A stretch of 45,688 bases of DNA, taken from Nitrospirales bacterium. GTDB lineage: Bacteria > Nitrospirota > Nitrospiria > Nitrospirales > UBA8639. The notes beneath the pieces were generated by a model that worked only from the letters and a program-made list of their open reading frames with translations, did not search any database and had not been told where the DNA came from. Positions 19,854 to 29,470 of this stretch are shown piece by piece. Position numbers and translations under genes: made by a program. The DNA lies in the NCBI GenBank assembly GCA_022824735.1, contig JAJDZI010000063.1, forward strand, positions 1 to 45,688, given 5' to 3'. Each line of letters begins with the position of its first letter. The stretch's first letter is position 1.

Positions 19854-21017
19854 TTGTCGCGCCACGCCGGCACGGAACTCGCAACCACGGCGGGACGGCC
19901 GTTGGTTCACGTTCGCGTGAGTGCCGTCCGCCGGGCCTTTCAACGGGCCGTCGATGAAAACGTGTTCCCGGGCGCGGTAGCCCTGGTGAGGTCTCGCGGA
20001 ACCGTCGTGTTTCACGAGGCCGTCGGAACGTACGGGGTTTCACCCAACGATCAGCCGGTCCACCTGGAGTCGATCTATGACTTGGCTTCCTTGACCAAAC
20101 CCCTGGCCACGGGCACGGCCATGTTGTGTTTAGTCCGGGATGAGTGCCTGCGCCTGGATCAGCCCGTGTCTCAATGGGCGGACGAGTTGCGGGGGAGCCC
20201 GTTTGCCGGCGTCGATCTCCGGCAACTGCTCTCGCATCAAGCGGGGCTGCCGGCGTGGCGACCCTATTATGAACAATTGGCGCCCGCGGGGTTGCCGCCC
20301 CGGAATGAAGAAGAACGACGACAACGCGCGCATACGTTGCTGGATGCCGTCGCGTCCGAACCAATCGCCTATCAGCCGGGGAGTCAAAGCCTGTACAGTG
20401 ACCTGGGGTTTATGGTGCTTGGCGAGATCGTCGAACGGTGCGCAGGGACGTCCTTGGCGAACTACTGCCGGCGGCGAATCCATGAGCCCCTGGGCATTTC
20501 GTCTTTGGCGTTTCCCGGTCGCGAGGAAGCGATAACGGAGGATCCGGCGCGCATCGTCCCCACGGAATGGGACCGTTGGAGAAATCGTTTGCTACGCGGA
20601 GAAGTGCATGATGAAAACGCGTACGCGTTGGGGGGCTGCGCCGGCCACGCCGGGCTGTTCGGAACGGCCCACGCCGTCGGCCAACTTTCCGCCGCATGGC
20701 TTCAGGCGGTACAAGGCCGTGATGGGGTCTTGAGTGCCGTGCTTGCGAAACAGTTTACTCGTCGCCAATCCGATACGTCTTCTTGGGGGCTGGGCTGGGA
20801 TACCCCTTCTGCCCCCTCATCCTCGGGCACGCGGTTTTCGTCACGGGCATTCGGGCACGTGGGGTTTACGGGCACGTCCCTCTGGATCGATCCATCCTGT
20901 GACCTTGAGGTGATTATTTTGTCCAACCGAGTGCATCCGACCCGAACGAACCCGGCCATCAAGACGTTCCGTCCGCAGATTCACGATGCGATCTATCAAG
21001 AATGGGGCGGGAGATGA
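19854..21017 (+). CDS. Serine hydrolase, beta-lactamase (class C/EstB) family
   Basis: DLASLTKPLATG (SxxK), YSDLGFMVLGEIVE (YxN-like), GHAGLFGTA; alternative GTG start at 19917. Confidence 0.85.
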   Translation: MSRHAGTELATTAGRPLVHVRVSAVRRAFQRAVDENVFPGAVALVRSRGTVVFHEAVGTYGVSPNDQPVHLESIYDLASLTKPLATGTAMLCLVRDECLRLDQPVSQWADELRGSPFAGVDLRQLLSHQAGLPAWRPYYEQLAPAGLPPRNEEERRQRAHTLLDAVASEPIAYQPGSQSLYSDLGFMVLGEIVERCAGTSLANYCRRRIHEPLGISSLAFPGREEAITEDPARIVPTEWDRWRNRLLRGEVHDENAYALGGCAGHAGLFGTAHAVGQLSAAWLQAVQGRDGVLSAVLAKQFTRRQSDTSSWGLGWDTPSAPSSSGTRFSSRAFGHVGFTGTSLWIDPSCDLEVIILSNRVHPTRTNPAIKTFRPQIHDAIYQEWGGR

Positions 21018-21061
21018 GGGCCAGGGAATGCCGTGCGCGTTCCGTTCGAGAAGGAAACGGG

Positions 21062-21376
21062 TCAGTCGGGATACTCGACCCACGTTTCTTTTTCAGCGAG
21101 ATATTTTTGACCCTTGAAATTCAACCGCGTCCGCATGTGCGTGAAGCCCAGGTGACGAAGTTTATCCACGACGTCCGTGATGGCGCCGCCCACGGTTTGA
21201 TGAACGCCGCTTTCCGTGACCAGGGCTTCGTAGGTCATCATGGCCGTGTAGCCGCGATTCACGTGTTTGATCGGCACGAGACGGTTGAAATAGCGATCGC
21301 TGGGGTCGGTGCCTTCCAACTGGTGTTTCTCGATCACGGCGTTTCGTAACCGGAATGACAACGGCAAGGTACTCAT
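21062..21376 (-). CDS. Conserved-looking protein of unknown function (~104 aa)
   Basis: MSTLPLSFRLRNAVIEKHQLEGTDPSDRYFNRLVPIKHVNRGYTAMM...; AAAGGA upstream and a good promoter. Confidence 0.6.
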   Translation of the reverse strand: MSTLPLSFRLRNAVIEKHQLEGTDPSDRYFNRLVPIKHVNRGYTAMMTYEALVTESGVHQTVGGAITDVVDKLRHLGFTHMRTRLNFKGQKYLAEKETWVEYPD

Positions 21377-21413
21377 ACGGATGGATCCTTTCGGTTCATT
21401 TCCATAGGCGATA

Positions 21414-21442
21414 ATTATAGGGGGGACAACCGGAACCTTCAA
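21414..21442 (-). promoter_or_regulatory. Sigma70-like promoter for the 21062-21376 gene
   Basis: Minus strand TTGAAG - 17 bp - TATAAT. Confidence 0.6.
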
Positions 21443-21500
21443 CCTTCGGTTGACTTACTTACGTCTCACCCTTAGTCTTGTTTCACTAAGGAGGTTGCCC

Positions 21501-22109
21501 GTGATTGCCAAGCAAGGGCCCAATACGGATGTCATGGATGCACGCTTCTCCATTGGCGGCGTAGTTCCGCTGAACGTCCCCAATAGTCTGACCATACTCC
21601 GGATCCTGTTGATCCCGCTCATTGTCGGGTTATTGATCTACGAGCACGTGGAATATGCCTTGGTGACGTTGATCATCGCGGCCCTGACCGATGCCCTGGA
21701 CGGCACAATCGCTCGCATGGCGAACCAGAAAACGCGGTTCGGGGCCTACCTCGACCCGCTGGCGGATAAGCTGTTGCTCATGACGACGTTTGTGACGTTT
21801 TCGCTCTTGGGCATGGTGCCGGTGTGGAGCGTCATTTTAGTGGTGAGTCGTGATGCGATTTTACTCACCGGTACACTGCTGGCCCATCTCACCGGTACGG
21901 CCATCGATGCCTCGCCCACGGTGCTGGGTAAGGCCACGACCGTGTTTCAGGTCAGCTATATGATCCTGGTTCTCGCCTTGATTTCCCAAGGCCTGGATCC
22001 TGTTTTGCTGTTCCCCCTGTTGTTGTTGATGAGTCTGCTGACCGTTCTTTCCGGCATGCACTATATGTTCCGCGGTGTGAGTCAGTTGAACAACGCGGAG
22101 GATTCATAA
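21501..22109 (+). CDS. CDP-alcohol phosphatidyltransferase, PgsA-like
   Basis: NVPNSLTILRILLIPLIVG, TDALDGTIARMANQKTRFGAYLDPLADK; GTG start after AAGGAGG. Confidence 0.88.
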   Translation: MIAKQGPNTDVMDARFSIGGVVPLNVPNSLTILRILLIPLIVGLLIYEHVEYALVTLIIAALTDALDGTIARMANQKTRFGAYLDPLADKLLLMTTFVTFSLLGMVPVWSVILVVSRDAILLTGTLLAHLTGTAIDASPTVLGKATTVFQVSYMILVLALISQGLDPVLLFPLLLLMSLLTVLSGMHYMFRGVSQLNNAEDS

Positions 22110-22135
22110 GGAACCTCGTTTCGTAGCGGAGTCTT

Positions 22136-23953
22136 ATGCTGCACACCCGGCTGGGCCAATTACTACTTGATGCCGGGTGTGTGACCGCTGCTCAATTGCG
22201 GGAAGCGTTGGCTCAACAAGAGGAGACTCGCCAGCCCCTCAGCCGAATCCTCTGTGAACGGCGGGTCATTTCCGAAGAAACGTTGCTGAAGTTTCTGGGC
22301 CAGCAATATGGGTTGGCTACGGCGTATCCCTTTCCTTCCGACGTCGCTCCGCAGCTTGCGAATTGCGTTCCCCTGGCCTGGGCCCAGCAACACGTGGCTG
22401 TCCCGGTGAAGCAATCCGGCCGCCGGTTGACGGTTGCCCTGGCTGATCCGGCCAACTTGCACGTGTTGGATGAAGTACGGTTTCGGACCGGATTGCAGGT
22501 GATTCCGGTGGTCGCGCTGGAATCGGATATTCGCCGATGCTTGCAGGTGTTGTACCAGGGGCAGGATGACGGTCGACACGACGGCTCTCCCGCGCCGGCG
22601 AACACGTATGATGACGCCGCTGCTCCTGCCCGCGACGCCTCTCATGTCAACGAGGGCGGGTTCCACGCCCATACCGTCGATTCAATCCTGCAATCCGAAG
22701 ACATGACGTCCTTGTTGGACAAGGCGTCGTCGAGCCTGCGGTACGCACAGCCGGAAGCCGGAACCGAGGCCGTGGTGGAAGAAGAGTCTCCGGTTGCCCG
22801 GTTGGTGCAGACGATTCTTGAACGCGCGGCCGGCACAGGCGTGAGCGACGTGCATTTGGAGCCCGATGAGGGCGGCGTGCGTGTGCGGTTCCGGCTGGAC
22901 GGCGTCCTGCATACGGTGATGACCTATTCCCTGGGACTGCGGAACGCCGTCATTTCTCGACTCAAAATCCTTTCGCACCTGGATATTGCCGAACGCCGTC
23001 TGCCGCAGGATGGGCGCATGACGTTGGAATTGGAAGGACAGCGGACCGTCGACGCGCGTCTTTCGGTCCTGCCCTCCTTGCACGGAGAGAAAGCCGTGCT
23101 TCGATTGCTGAACAGGGCGGGGCAACTGGTCGAACTGACGGCTTTGGGGTTGGATGCGACCGACACCGAAACCTTCCTCACGGCTTTGGAACGCCCGCAT
23201 GGGATGATCCTGGTGACCGGTCCGACGGGGAGTGGAAAGACCACGACGCTGTACGCGGCACTGCAAGTGTTGAACACGCCCGACGTGAACATCGTCACGG
23301 TTGAAGATCCGGTGGAATATCATTTCACCGGCATCACGCAAGTCCAGGTCAAGGAAGAGATCGGTTTGGGGTTTGCCCGGATCTTGCGGGCCTTCCTGAG
23401 GCAGGATCCGGATATCATGATGGTCGGCGAAATCCGGGACCTGGAGACCGCGCAAATAGCGATTCGGGCTGCGCTGACCGGGCACCGGGTGCTGTCCACG
23501 TTGCACACCCATGATGCGGTTCAGTCGGTGACGCGGTTACTCGATATGGGGGTTGAACCGTTTATGGTGGCGTCGTCGGTCAGTGTCATCGTGGCGCAGC
23601 GACTCGTGCGTCGAATCTGCCCGAACTGTCAAAGGCCTGACGACCGGTTTTCGATACAACAGCTTCGCGAGGCGGGGTTCACCGGCGCGGAGGCGACCTC
23701 CATCGCTCCGTTGCGCGGCCAAGGCTGTGTCGCGTGTCATGGGACGGGTTATAAAGGGCGCATCGGTCTGTTTGAGGTTTTGCCGGTCTCAGACCAGTTT
23801 CGATCCGGGATCCTTGAACGCCGGACCGCGGAGCAACTCAAGCAGCAAGCCCTGGCAGATGGCTTGAAAACCATTCGACGAAGCGGTTTGGATAAAATCA
23901 AGCAAGGGCTGACCACGATGGAAGAGGTGGTGAGCGTTTCCACCGAGGATTGA
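22136..23953 (+). CDS. GspE/PilB-type secretion ATPase
   Basis: T2SSE N domain, Walker A GPTGSGKTTTLYAAL, RQDPDIMMVGEIRD, CPNC...CVAC zinc site. Confidence 0.93.
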   Translation: MLHTRLGQLLLDAGCVTAAQLREALAQQEETRQPLSRILCERRVISEETLLKFLGQQYGLATAYPFPSDVAPQLANCVPLAWAQQHVAVPVKQSGRRLTVALADPANLHVLDEVRFRTGLQVIPVVALESDIRRCLQVLYQGQDDGRHDGSPAPANTYDDAAAPARDASHVNEGGFHAHTVDSILQSEDMTSLLDKASSSLRYAQPEAGTEAVVEEESPVARLVQTILERAAGTGVSDVHLEPDEGGVRVRFRLDGVLHTVMTYSLGLRNAVISRLKILSHLDIAERRLPQDGRMTLELEGQRTVDARLSVLPSLHGEKAVLRLLNRAGQLVELTALGLDATDTETFLTALERPHGMILVTGPTGSGKTTTLYAALQVLNTPDVNIVTVEDPVEYHFTGITQVQVKEEIGLGFARILRAFLRQDPDIMMVGEIRDLETAQIAIRAALTGHRVLSTLHTHDAVQSVTRLLDMGVEPFMVASSVSVIVAQRLVRRICPNCQRPDDRFSIQQLREAGFTGAEATSIAPLRGQGCVACHGTGYKGRIGLFEVLPVSDQFRSGILERRTAEQLKQQALADGLKTIRRSGLDKIKQGLTTMEEVVSVSTED

Positions 23954-23994
23954 ACCCGGGAGAAGAACTCCCGTTTCTTGAGCCATACCAGATC

Positions 23995-25206
23995 ATGCCG
24001 ACGTTCGTGTATCGCGTGAAAAACCGGCAGGGAGGAGTTCTGCGGGGAGAGTTGGAGGCCGTGGACCAAGGTGCCGCGCTGCGAGCGCTTCGCCAGCAGG
24101 ATCTCTTTGTGACCCGCATCCGGGAAAAGCCCGGTTTCTCTCCCGAAGGGTGGTCCTTTCCGGGGACGGCCCGCGTCTCTCAAAACGACTTGCTGGTGTT
24201 TACCTATCAACTCGAAGCCTTGATCAAAGCCGGGGTGCCCCTTGCGCAGAGTCTCGACATGCTGGAGACGCAAGCCCCGTCTTCGGCGTTGCAAGCCGTG
24301 CTCCGCGACGTCAAGCAGGAGGTCAAGTCGGGATCATCCCTGACCGATGCGCTTCAGGGGCACCCCACGGTGTTCACGTCCTGGTACGTCAGTATGGTCC
24401 AGGCCGGAGAGGAAAGCGGAACCTTGGACCGGACCTTCGGCCGGCTGGCCGAGCACCTGGACAAGGTCGTGCGGCTCAGGCAACAGGTGAAGCTGGCGTT
24501 GGCGTATCCCCTGTTGGTGGTCATCGTGGCTTTGCTCGTGCTCTGGGTGTTGCTCATTTGGGTGATCCCCATGTTCGCCACGATGTTTGCCGACTGGGGC
24601 GACGCGCTGCCTTGGCCCACGGCCGTCGTGCTGGGGCTGAGTCGATGGCTTCAGGAACAATGGGTGCCGGTACTCCTCGGCGTCACCGGTTTTGGGATAG
24701 GAGGACGCTTGTGGGCGAAGACCAAGTCCGGGCAACGGATAATCGAAGACGTCGCGCTTCGCGTGCCGTTGCTGGGGAAACTGTGGCGAAACGTGGCCGT
24801 GGTTCACGTCGCGCGCACGCTCAGTGTCCTCCTGGGCAGCGGCGTGCCGATTTTGCGCGGCCTGGAAATCGCTCAAAAGGTGTCCGGGTTGCAGCGCATG
24901 GTACGGGCATTGGAGGAAGCGCGATCGAGTATTCGCGAGGGACATACCCTGGCCGACCCGTTGGAGCGGTCCGGGATGTTTCCCCGCCTGGTCTCCAACA
25001 TGGTCGGGGTCGGCGAAGCCACGGGCAGTCTGGATACGGCCTTGGGAAACGTCGCGGACCTCTTCGAGCGTGAAGTGGACCGCGACGTTGCCGCGTTCAC
25101 CGCCATCCTGGAGCCGCTGATCATCGTGGTATTGGGGATCGGCATCGGGTTTATCGTGGTGGCCATGTACCTGCCGATTTTCTCGATGCCTTCCATGTTC
25201 GACTGA
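23995..25206 (+). CDS. GspF/PilC-type inner-membrane secretion protein
   Basis: FVYRVKNRQGG, FTYQLEALIKAGVPLAQSLDML, MVGVGEATGSLDTALGNVADLFEREVD. Confidence 0.93.
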   Translation: MPTFVYRVKNRQGGVLRGELEAVDQGAALRALRQQDLFVTRIREKPGFSPEGWSFPGTARVSQNDLLVFTYQLEALIKAGVPLAQSLDMLETQAPSSALQAVLRDVKQEVKSGSSLTDALQGHPTVFTSWYVSMVQAGEESGTLDRTFGRLAEHLDKVVRLRQQVKLALAYPLLVVIVALLVLWVLLIWVIPMFATMFADWGDALPWPTAVVLGLSRWLQEQWVPVLLGVTGFGIGGRLWAKTKSGQRIIEDVALRVPLLGKLWRNVAVVHVARTLSVLLGSGVPILRGLEIAQKVSGLQRMVRALEEARSSIREGHTLADPLERSGMFPRLVSNMVGVGEATGSLDTALGNVADLFEREVDRDVAAFTAILEPLIIVVLGIGIGFIVVAMYLPIFSMPSMFD

Positions 25207-25270
25207 CTCCCCGGAGAAGGAGGCCGTCCCGTCGTTGCAGATGAGTCCGGCGGGTTGGTAAGAGTGCCTC

Positions 25271-26227
25271 ATGGGTAACGTGCTGCTGGTCCATCCGCCG
25301 GCCAAGGTCAACCTCATTCTCAAGATTTTCGATCGACTGCCCAATGGGTATCATGCCCTGTGGTCGTTCATGCAAACGGTCGGGGTGACTGATGAATTGA
25401 CGATTCGGGTCACGGACGAGTTTGAAGGGGTTCGTCTTGAATGTTCGGACACAACCCTGCCGGTCTCGACGGGGAACCTGGCATATCGTGCCGCCGAATT
25501 GGTGTTGGAACGGGCAGGCGTCTCCACGGGTGTGGCCTTGAAATTGGTCAAGGGGATTCCGGTCGAGGCTGGGCTTGGCGGCGGGAGCAGTGACGCCGCG
25601 GCGACGATCATGGGTCTCAATCGTCTATTGGATCTCGGCTGGACCAACGGCGACATGGCCGCCTTGGGACAGACCCTGGGCAGCGACGTGCCTTTTTTCA
25701 TGGAAGCGCCGGCGGCCGTGGTGCATGGCTGGGGTGAGCGGATCATTCCGAAAACCTTGGACGGTGTCCGGTGGATCGTGCTGGTGAATCCGGGGTTTCC
25801 GATCAACACGGCTCAGGCCTTCAGGCGTCTGGACGAGGTGCGGCAGACGGTCCCTGCCCTGCCCGAAGTCCTGGAATCGGTTGAATGTGCGTCGTCCGTA
25901 TCCTGGAGCGGAATCCTGGCCCGGATGGAGAATGATTTTGAGGCCGTTCTGATCGACGACTACCCCGTATTGGCCGACATCAAGCGCGCCTTATTGACCA
26001 TGGGAGCGGAGGGGGCGCTCTTATCCGGCAGTGGAGCCACCGTGTTCGGTGTGTTTCAAGAGCAGGCCGAGGCCATCCGCGCCAAAGCGGTCTTCTCCGA
26101 AACCTCGGAGTATCGGGTTGCCGCCGGCCCTTCTCTTCAGGGTGGTCTATTGGATCGGATCTCGAACGCCGGCGCGCCGTCTCCTGACGCGAACGGCAAG
26201 ACCGGGGCGAAACAGCCGGGTTGTTGA
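25271..26227 (+). CDS. ispE: 4-diphosphocytidyl-2-C-methyl-D-erythritol kinase
   Basis: PPAKVNLILKI, GIPVEAGLGGGSSDAAATI, LSGSGATVFGVF. Confidence 0.94.
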   Translation: MGNVLLVHPPAKVNLILKIFDRLPNGYHALWSFMQTVGVTDELTIRVTDEFEGVRLECSDTTLPVSTGNLAYRAAELVLERAGVSTGVALKLVKGIPVEAGLGGGSSDAAATIMGLNRLLDLGWTNGDMAALGQTLGSDVPFFMEAPAAVVHGWGERIIPKTLDGVRWIVLVNPGFPINTAQAFRRLDEVRQTVPALPEVLESVECASSVSWSGILARMENDFEAVLIDDYPVLADIKRALLTMGAEGALLSGSGATVFGVFQEQAEAIRAKAVFSETSEYRVAAGPSLQGGLLDRISNAGAPSPDANGKTGAKQPGC

Positions 26228-26253
26228 CAACCATGCGAGGATGCCCTAAATAA

Positions 26254-26320
26254 GGAACCTCTGGTTTTCTCCCGGTCCTCCCCTGACAGATCCCATTGCG
26301 ATCGCGGGGATACGCTTCCC
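26254..26320 (+). repeat. Short MITE-like element with GGAACCTCTG and CGCTTCCC ends
   Basis: TAAGGAACCTCTGG...ATACGCTTCCC; same end types as the 30513-30543 hairpin. Confidence 0.45.
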
Positions 26321-26337
26321 ACACTGGAATAGCGCCC

Positions 26338-27279
26338 ATGACCAATGACCTGAAATTGTTTGCCGGAAACTCCAATTCGCTTCTGACCAACGAGATCAGC
26401 GACTACATGGGCGTGCCGTTGTCTCAGTCGGTGGTTTCGACCTTCAGCGATGGCGAAATCCGCGTAAAAATCGAAGAAAACGTGCGAGGGGCGGACGTGT
26501 TCGTCATGCAGTCCTGCTGTCATCCGGTCAATACGTCCGTCATGGAACTGTTGATCATGTTGGATGCGTTGAAACGGTCGTCCGCCTACCGGATTACGGC
26601 CGTGATTCCGTACTTCGGCTATGCGCGCCAGGATCGAAAAGACCAGCCACGGGTGCCGATCAGCGCCAAGCTGATGGCTGACCTGATTACCACGGCAGGG
26701 GCACATCGAGTGCTGACCATGGATTTGCACGCCGGGCCCATTCAAGGATTTTTCAATATTCCGGTCGATCATCTCTATGCCAGGCCGGTCCTGTTGGACT
26801 ATGTCAAGAAAAGTCGTTTGCAGGACGTGGTCGTGGTTTCGCCTGATGCCGGTGGGGTCGAACGTGCCCGGGCGTTTGCCAAACGATTGGAGGCGAACCT
26901 GGCGATCGTCGATAAGCGCCGGGAAGGACCCAACCAGGCGCAAGTGATGAATATTATCGGAGACGTGCGGGACCGCCACGTCTTATTGCTGGACGACATG
27001 ATCGATACGGCCGGGACGATCGTGGAAACGGCCAATGCCTGCGTTGAGAAAGGGGCCTCCATGGTTTGGGGTGTGTGTACCCATCCGGTGCTGTCCGGTC
27101 CCGCGATCGAACGAATTGAACAATCCGCGCTGACGCAAGTGGTGGCCACGAATTCGATTGCCCTCCAGGGCAAAGATCAGGTATGTTCAAAAATTCGGAT
27201 TCTGTCGGTCGCTTCCCTTCTGGGTGAAGCGATCAAGCGGATCCATAAGGAGCAATCAGTCACCTCATTGTTCGACTGA
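26338..27279 (+). CDS. prs: Ribose-phosphate pyrophosphokinase
   Basis: LKLFAGNSNSLL, YFGYARQDRK, VVVSPDAGGVERAR, DDMIDTAGTI. Confidence 0.95.
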   Translation: MTNDLKLFAGNSNSLLTNEISDYMGVPLSQSVVSTFSDGEIRVKIEENVRGADVFVMQSCCHPVNTSVMELLIMLDALKRSSAYRITAVIPYFGYARQDRKDQPRVPISAKLMADLITTAGAHRVLTMDLHAGPIQGFFNIPVDHLYARPVLLDYVKKSRLQDVVVVSPDAGGVERARAFAKRLEANLAIVDKRREGPNQAQVMNIIGDVRDRHVLLLDDMIDTAGTIVETANACVEKGASMVWGVCTHPVLSGPAIERIEQSALTQVVATNSIALQGKDQVCSKIRILSVASLLGEAIKRIHKEQSVTSLFD

Positions 27280-27308
27280 TCAAAGAAACCTCTAACCAAA
27301 GGAACAGT

Positions 27309-27995
27309 ATGGAGTTCGTCGCTGAGGCCACTATCAGAACGCAATCCGGAAAAGGGGCGGCCCGTCAAATCCGCCGGAACGGACAGGTCCCCGCCGTGCT
27401 GTACGGCCAGGGGACGTCACGGTTGATCCAACTGGACCCCAAGTCGATTCAGCATATCCTGGTGGCCCAGGCCGGGAGTACGGGGCTCATTTCCTTGACG
27501 ATTCAAGGGGACGAGCAGGCGCCACAGCGAACCGCCGTCATTCAGGACGTGCAACGGGATCCCCTGGATGGATCGCTGTTGCACGTGGATTTATTGGAAG
27601 TGTCGATGGATAAGCCTGTTCGCGTGACAGTCCCGGTCCACATGACGGGGGGCGTGCCCATTGGGGTCAAGCGTGACAAGGGCGTCATGCATCAATCGAT
27701 GAGAGAAGTCCATATCGAATGTCTGCCCAACGTCATTCCGGATCAGATCGACGTGGACGTATCGGCCCTGGAAATCAATCAGGGCATTCACGTCCGGGAC
27801 CTGCGGGTCGCCGAGGGCATCAGGATTCTTGACGATCCCGAGGGCATGGTCGTCAACGTGACCGTGCCGATTTCCGAGGAGAAATTGTCCGCCATGTTGA
27901 CGTCGGAGGCGGGGCCAACTGCCGAGGCTCCGGAACCCGAGCGTGCTGCCGAAGCACCTGCGGCCCCAGCCACACCCAGTGAACCTTCCAAATAA
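27309..27995 (+). CDS. rplY: 50S ribosomal protein L25 / CTC family
   Basis: GKGAARQIRRNGQVPAVLYGQG, QRDPLDGSLLHVDL, acidic/Ala-Pro tail. Confidence 0.92.
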   Translation: MEFVAEATIRTQSGKGAARQIRRNGQVPAVLYGQGTSRLIQLDPKSIQHILVAQAGSTGLISLTIQGDEQAPQRTAVIQDVQRDPLDGSLLHVDLLEVSMDKPVRVTVPVHMTGGVPIGVKRDKGVMHQSMREVHIECLPNVIPDQIDVDVSALEINQGIHVRDLRVAEGIRILDDPEGMVVNVTVPISEEKLSAMLTSEAGPTAEAPEPERAAEAPAAPATPSEPSK

Positions 27996-28566
27996 CCCGC
28001 GCGTTATTGTCGGACTCGGAAATCCCGGCGTTGAGTATGCGATCACTCGTCACAACGTCGGACAACGGGTCGTGGCTCAAGCGGCGGTCGAGTGGTCGAT
28101 TCCGTTACATGTCAACGGCCTCACGCAACGGGGTGCCGGCCGGCTTCACGGGCACTCCGTTGTGCTCGCATTGCCTGTGACGTTTATGAATATGTCTGGT
28201 GAAGCCGTGGAGGAACTCGTCACGGCGCATGACGTCCAAGCGGAGGACGTGATCGTGGTCCATGATGATTTGGACTTGCCCAGCGGGTGCCTGCGGATCA
28301 GGTCCGGAGGGGGAACGGGAGGGCATAGAGGCTTGCAATCCATCATAATGGCCTTGGGAACCGAATCCTTCGTTCGTCTGAAAATCGGGATCGGCCGTCC
28401 GGTCCCGGAGGTGGACCCCGCCGATTTTGTATTGGCCTCGTTTACGCCGGCAGAATGGGCAGACCTGCAACCCGTTCTGACGCGGGCGGTCGAAGGGTTG
28501 GCCTGTCTTGTCACGCACGACGTGCAGACAGCGATGAATGTTTTTAACCGCCGCTTGCCGGCGTAA
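27979..28566 (+). CDS. pth: Peptidyl-tRNA hydrolase
   Basis: VGLGNPGVEYAITRHNVG, PVTFMNMSGEAV, VVHDDLDLPSG; GTG start overlapping rplY. Confidence 0.94.
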   Translation: MNLPNNPRVIVGLGNPGVEYAITRHNVGQRVVAQAAVEWSIPLHVNGLTQRGAGRLHGHSVVLALPVTFMNMSGEAVEELVTAHDVQAEDVIVVHDDLDLPSGCLRIRSGGGTGGHRGLQSIIMALGTESFVRLKIGIGRPVPEVDPADFVLASFTPAEWADLQPVLTRAVEGLACLVTHDVQTAMNVFNRRLPA

Positions 28567-28595
28567 GGAACCTCTGCTTTATTGCACTAGAAGCG
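28567..28595 (+). repeat. Element end (GGAACCTCTGCTTTATTG...) directly after the pth stop
   Basis: GGAACCTCTGCTTTATTGCACTAGAAGCG aligns with the left end of the 33478-33620 element. Confidence 0.5.
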
Positions 28596-28702
28596 TCGCG
28601 GTTTGACAGTACATTTTCCCCTGTGGTACCGTCCTTTCCCTTGTCACGAAGCTGGTGAAGGGCGATCAATCAGGATTCTTCGGAGAGAGGATAGGGTGCG
28701 GT

Positions 28703-29053
28703 ATGGCATGTTATGAATCCATATTTATTCTTCGTTCGTCGTTGGGGGATGAAGAAGCCGAGGCGGTGATCGAAAAGATGAAATCCGTGTTGACGAAACA
28801 CGGGGCGACGATCGTCAAAACCGAGAATTGGGGAAAAAAGAAACTCGCCTATGAAATCAAACATGACCGTCGCGGCACCTATATCCTTCTTCAATTTGAA
28901 TCGACGCAAGAAAACGTCGTGAGTGAACTGGAACGGCTCTATCGACTGGAAGATTCGGTCATCAAATTCTTGACCGTGCGGGTGGAAGAGGAAGCGTTGC
29001 AGGCGGTTGCAGCCGAAGAACAGGGAGAATCCGAAAGTGGTGGGATTCAATAA
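28703..29053 (+). CDS. rpsF: 30S ribosomal protein S6
   Basis: YESIFILRSSLGDEEAEAVIEKMK, NWGKKKLAYEIKHDRRGTYILLQF. Confidence 0.93.
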   Translation: MACYESIFILRSSLGDEEAEAVIEKMKSVLTKHGATIVKTENWGKKKLAYEIKHDRRGTYILLQFESTQENVVSELERLYRLEDSVIKFLTVRVEEEALQAVAAEEQGESESGGIQ

Positions 29054-29444
29054 GATCATTCTCATCGGGAACCTGACGCGAAACCCTGAACTTCGATACA
29101 CTCCCAGTGGGACCCCCGTCGCCAATTTCGGACTGGCCGTCAACCGGCGGTTTCGACAAGCCGATGATCAAAAAGAGGAAGTGTGTTTCGTTGATATCGT
29201 GGTTTTTGGCAAGCAAGCCGAGCATTGCGGCCAATACCTGAGCAAGGGGGACGTCGCCATTATCGATGGCCGGCTCCAGCAGCGGCGGTGGGAAACGGAA
29301 GACGGACAACGCCGAAGCAAACATGAAGTGGTGGCGCAATCGGTCACCTTCGGTCCGAAAAAACAGAGTCACACCGGTGATCCCGGAAGCGGAGAAGAAG
29401 AATATCCGCACGATCATTCTTACGAGTCGGAAGAATACGCTTAA
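29037..29444 (+). CDS. ssb: Single-stranded DNA-binding protein
   Basis: [38 protein letters not shown] start overlapping rpsF. Confidence 0.93.
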   Translation: MVGFNKIILIGNLTRNPELRYTPSGTPVANFGLAVNRRFRQADDQKEEVCFVDIVVFGKQAEHCGQYLSKGDVAIIDGRLQQRRWETEDGQRRSKHEVVAQSVTFGPKKQSHTGDPGSGEEEYPHDHSYESEEYA

Positions 29445-29470
29445 ATTTTGCACGCGAGGAGAATGCGGAC

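Noticed and set aside
26228-26337. tRNA gene between ispE and prs (a common location)
   Set aside because: Read through; no cloverleaf or T-loop GGTTCRA...CCA-like end found; instead a short repeat-like element is present.
27280-27308. AAACCTCTAACC as another GGAACCTCTG element
   Set aside because: Only a short match without a partner end; likely chance.
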